Below, one piece after another: positions 3,076 through 5,795 of a stretch of DNA of 5,795 nucleotides. The first letter of the stretch is position 1. Every line of letters starts with the position of its first letter. The translations under genes and the position numbers were made by a program. The DNA comes from Parcubacteria group bacterium (GTDB taxonomy: Bacteria > Patescibacteriota > Minisyncoccia > UBA6257 > JAAZHW01): positions 1 through 5,795 of the forward strand of contig JAAZHW010000005.1 in the NCBI GenBank assembly GCA_012510515.1, given 5' to 3'. The notes beneath the pieces were generated by a model, which saw only the letters and a program-made list of their open reading frames with translations, did not search any database and was not told the origin of the DNA.

Positions 3076-5795
3076 ATGCTCAAACAAAAAATTTTTTCTA
3101 AATCATCTCATCGTTCTTTTCAAACATTAAACAATCTACCATATTTAGCCGAAATCCAAACTCAATCATATAATTGGTTTTTAAAAGAAGGATTAAAAGA
3201 GCTTTTTGACGAAATATCACCAGTTAAAGATTATACTGGAAAAGAATTAGAATTATATTTTGAAAATTATTTTCTTGATGAGCCTAAATTTAGCGATATT
3301 GAAAGTCAAGAAAAAAATTTAACCTACGAAGCGGCTTTAAGAGTTCAATTGAAATTAGTAAATAAAAAAATTGGAGAAACTAAAATTCAAGAGGTTTATT
3401 TTGGCGAAATTCCCTTAATGACTAATCGTGGTACGTTTATTATTAATGGTGTTGAAAGGACAGTAGTTTCGCAGTTAATTCGTTCTAGTGGTTTATATCT
3501 AACAGCTAATATTAATAAGGGAAAAAAATTATTTGGAGCAAAAATAATTCCTAATCGAGGTGCTTGGTTAGAATTTGAAACAAATATTGATTCAGCTATT
3601 TATGTTAAAATTGATCGCAAAAGAAAAGTTCCAGTAAGTTGTCTTTTGCGTATTTTTGGATTGGAGAATAACGACGATATTTTAAATACGTTTAGAGAGG
3701 TAGATAATGGAGAAATAAAATATATTGAAAAGACTTTAGCTAAAGATATAGCCAAAACAAGAAATGAATCGTTTATTGAAGTTTATAAACGAATTAGACC
3801 GGGTGATTTGGCAACTGTAGAAAGCGCTAAGGGGTTAATTGAAGGAATGTTTTTTCGTAATGATCGTTATGACTTAGGCGAAGTGGGGCGGTTTAAATTA
3901 AATCAGCGATTAAATACAAAAAAAACAGATCAAAAAATATTAACCATTGATGATTTAATAGATGTTATTAAATTAATTATTAATTCTAATAATGATGAAA
4001 CAGTTGAACCTGATGATATTGATCATTTAGGAAATCGAAGAGTAAGAGCAGTCGGCGAATTATTGCAAAACCGATTACGGGTTGGCGTAATGCGAATGCG
4101 TCGAACAATTCAAGATCGAATGTCAACGTTTGACGTTTATAATTTAGTGCCCGCTCAATTAATTAATGCGAGACAAATGATGGCGATTGTGTGGGAGTTT
4201 TTTAGTACTTTTCAATTGTCACAATTTTTGAGTCAAGAAAATCCTTTATCAGAACTAGAACATAAACGACGCTTATCTGCCACTGGGCCGGGTGGTCTTC
4301 ATCGAAAACGAGCAGGATTTGAAGTGCGCGATGTTCATCCCACTCATTATAGTCGTATTTGTCCAATTCAAACGCCAGAAGGAGCAAATGTTGGTTTAGT
4401 TACTCATTTGGCTAATTTTGCTCGTCTTAATCGTTTAGGATTTTTAGAAACTCCGTATTTTAAAGTAAAAAATGGTCAAGTGACAGACGAAATTGCATAT
4501 CTTGATGCTTATGAAGAAGAAAAATATTATATTGCTCACGCTAATATAAATGTTGATAGTAAAGGAAAAATTTTAGAGGAAACAGTAGAGGCACGTTATA
4601 AAGGAGAGCCGGGTTTTTATTCACGAGAAGAAATTAATTTTATTGATATTTCACCATTTCAAATTTTAAGCGTTGGGCCTTCGCTTATTCCATTTTTAGA
4701 ACATGATGATGCTAATCGAGCTCAGATGGGCGCCAACATGCAACGTCAGGCGGTATCTTATATGTATAGTGAAGCGCCATTAGTGGGAACTGGAATGGAA
4801 GAAAAAGCTGCTCATGATTCTGGTCATATTTTAATTAGTGATGTTGATGGTGAAGTGGTAGAGGTTGATAGCACTCATATTAAAATTAAAATTAAAGAAA
4901 CATCAAATTATAAAAATTATCGATTACGTAATTTTGTTCGAGCTAATCAATATACTTGTATTTCTCAACGGCCAATTGTTTCTAAAGGTCAAAAAGTTAA
5001 AAAAGGAGAGGCTTTGGCTGATAGCTTGCAAACTAAAGACGGAATGCTTGCTTTAGGTAAAAATTTATTAGTGGCTTTTATTTCTTGGGGAGGTGCCAAT
5101 TACGAAGATGCTGTTGTTTTATCTGATCGAGTTATGCGAGAAGATTTATTCACCTCAATTCATATTGAGGATTTTATTTGTGATGTGCGAGAAACAAAAC
5201 TAGGTCCAGAAATTACTACTTTAGATATTCCTAATGTTTCTTTGGAAAAATTAAAAGATTTAGATGAAGAAGGAATTGTTCGAATTGGAGCGGAAGTAAA
5301 AAGTGGTGATATTTTAGTTGGAAAAATTTCTCCTAAAGGAGAAGGAGAATTAACATCCGAAGAAAGACTTTTGCGCGCTATTTTTGGTGAAAAAGCTAGA
5401 GATGTTAAAGATACGTCATTAATTTTAAAACACGGCAAAAGAGGCCGTGTTGTTGGTATTAGAATTTTTTCTCGCGATCGAGGTGATAAATTAGAACCGG
5501 GAATTATCAAAAGAATTCAAATTGAAGTAGCTCAACGTCGATTAATTATGGCTGGTGATAAATTGGCTGGACGTCATGGTAATAAAGGAGTTATTTCGAA
5601 AATTGTTCCAGAGGAAGATATGCCTTATTTAGCCGATGGGACGCCGGTGGATATTATTTTAAATCCTTTAGGTGTAGCTTCCCGAACGAATCTTGGTCAA
5701 ATTTTAGAAACGCATTTAGGTTGGGCGGCCCATGAATTAGGATATCAAGCTATAGTGCCAGTTTTTAGTAAAACAACAGAAGAAGATATTAAGCG
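3076..5795 (+). CDS. rpoB: DNA-directed RNA polymerase subunit beta (3' end outside window)
   Basis: This is the beta subunit of RNA polymerase, which forms one side of the active-centre cleft. The frame stays open for 906 codons and runs off the end. Recognisable blocks in order are the beta N-terminus (about 10-45), Gly-Glu-Ile-Pro-Leu-Met near 110-115 followed by Asn-Gly-Val-Glu-Arg (124-128), the rifampicin region (375-407), Thr-Pro-Glu-Gly-Ala-Asn-Val-Gly (the cluster II region, about 434-441), Tyr-Glu-Asp (676-678, equivalent of E. coli Glu813-Asp814) and Gly-Asp-Lys-Leu-Ala-Gly-Arg-His-Gly-Asn-Lys-Gly (827-838), holding the two nucleotide-contacting lysines. Numbering runs about ten behind Thermus beta, so it is a short form without the large E. 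coli insertions. ATG 3076 is the first ATG after an in-frame TAA at 3067; it has no Shine-Dalgarno motif. Several rifampicin-pocket residues differ from consensus. A promoter and a leader of about 175 bases precede it; no rplJ or rplL is next to it. Confidence 0.97.
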   Translation, partial: MLKQKIFSKSSHRSFQTLNNLPYLAEIQTQSYNWFLKEGLKELFDEISPVKDYTGKELELYFENYFLDEPKFSDIESQEKNLTYEAALRVQLKLVNKKIGETKIQEVYFGEIPLMTNRGTFIINGVERTVVSQLIRSSGLYLTANINKGKKLFGAKIIPNRGAWLEFETNIDSAIYVKIDRKRKVPVSCLLRIFGLENNDDILNTFREVDNGEIKYIEKTLAKDIAKTRNESFIEVYKRIRPGDLATVESAKGLIEGMFFRNDRYDLGEVGRFKLNQRLNTKKTDQKILTIDDLIDVIKLIINSNNDETVEPDDIDHLGNRRVRAVGELLQNRLRVGVMRMRRTIQDRMSTFDVYNLVPAQLINARQMMAIVWEFFSTFQLSQFLSQENPLSELEHKRRLSATGPGGLHRKRAGFEVRDVHPTHYSRICPIQTPEGANVGLVTHLANFARLNRLGFLETPYFKVKNGQVTDEIAYLDAYEEEKYYIAHANINVDSKGKILEETVEARYKGEPGFYSREEINFIDISPFQILSVGPSLIPFLEHDDANRAQMGANMQRQAVSYMYSEAPLVGTGMEEKAAHDSGHILISDVDGEVVEVDSTHIKIKIKETSNYKNYRLRNFVRANQYTCISQRPIVSKGQKVKKGEALADSLQTKDGMLALGKNLLVAFISWGGANYEDAVVLSDRVMREDLFTSIHIEDFICDVRETKLGPEITTLDIPNVSLEKLKDLDEEGIVRIGAEVKSGDILVGKISPKGEGELTSEERLLRAIFGEKARDVKDTSLILKHGKRGRVVGIRIFSRDRGDKLEPGIIKRIQIEVAQRRLIMAGDKLAGRHGNKGVISKIVPEEDMPYLADGTPVDIILNPLGVASRTNLGQILETHLGWAAHELGYQAIVPVFSKTTEEDIK

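Noticed and set aside
4202..4387. A 61-codon open frame on the minus strand
   Set aside because: It is antisense to the highly conserved rifampicin region of rpoB.
4865..5056. A 63-codon open frame on the plus strand
   Set aside because: It is an out-of-frame reading of rpoB with the Lys/Ile/Leu-rich composition of shifted AT-rich coding sequence.
5160..5510. A 116-codon open frame on the minus strand
   Set aside because: It lies wholly inside rpoB on the opposite strand, and the conserved RpoB sequence explains this DNA.

Overview
The window is AT-rich bacterial DNA with compact genes and codons rich in A or T at the third position. TGG is the only tryptophan codon, and TGA never occurs inside the two large reading frames, so the standard bacterial code fits and a UGA=Gly code (Gracilibacteria/Absconditabacteria) does not. 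No start codon has a convincing Shine-Dalgarno sequence, the tRNA lacks an encoded CCA, and one spacer is filled with GC-rich palindromic repeats of the type common in Candidate Phyla Radiation (Patescibacteria) genomes. A Patescibacteria/Parcubacteria-like organism is my best guess; this is inference, not proof.

Layout, all genes on the + strand. Positions 1-147 are the 3' end of an unrecognised gene. Positions 181-459 encode a small, very acidic, coiled-coil-like protein of 92 residues. The 307-base stretch 460-766 holds a set of competing hairpins ending in a T-run (possible terminator), a possible 43-residue ORF and a -10-like box. A tRNA-Arg(CCG) gene lies at 767-839. Six bases later, at 846-2420, starts a 524-residue membrane-embedded family-2 glycosyltransferase resembling processive synthases. 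The 655-base spacer 2421-3075 contains two complete palindromic repeat units and one isolated repeat end, a hairpin, a strong promoter-like sequence and a leader with an 8-bp hairpin that exposes the only good Shine-Dalgarno-like sequence in the window. From 3076 to the window edge runs rpoB, encoding the RNA polymerase beta subunit (906 complete codons, 3' end outside).

The genes do not form an obvious functional operon. The tRNA and glycosyltransferase are probably co-transcribed, given their 6-base spacing. rpoB appears to be a separate unit with its own promoter, and no rplJ/rplL lies directly upstream of it. The most notable points are the substitutions in the rifampicin pocket of RpoB (Asp516 equivalent is Ser), the near-leaderless tRNA-glycosyltransferase junction, and the rpoB leader hairpin. 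I found no defence system, mobile-element gene or CRISPR array, and nothing that clearly amounts to an undescribed system.
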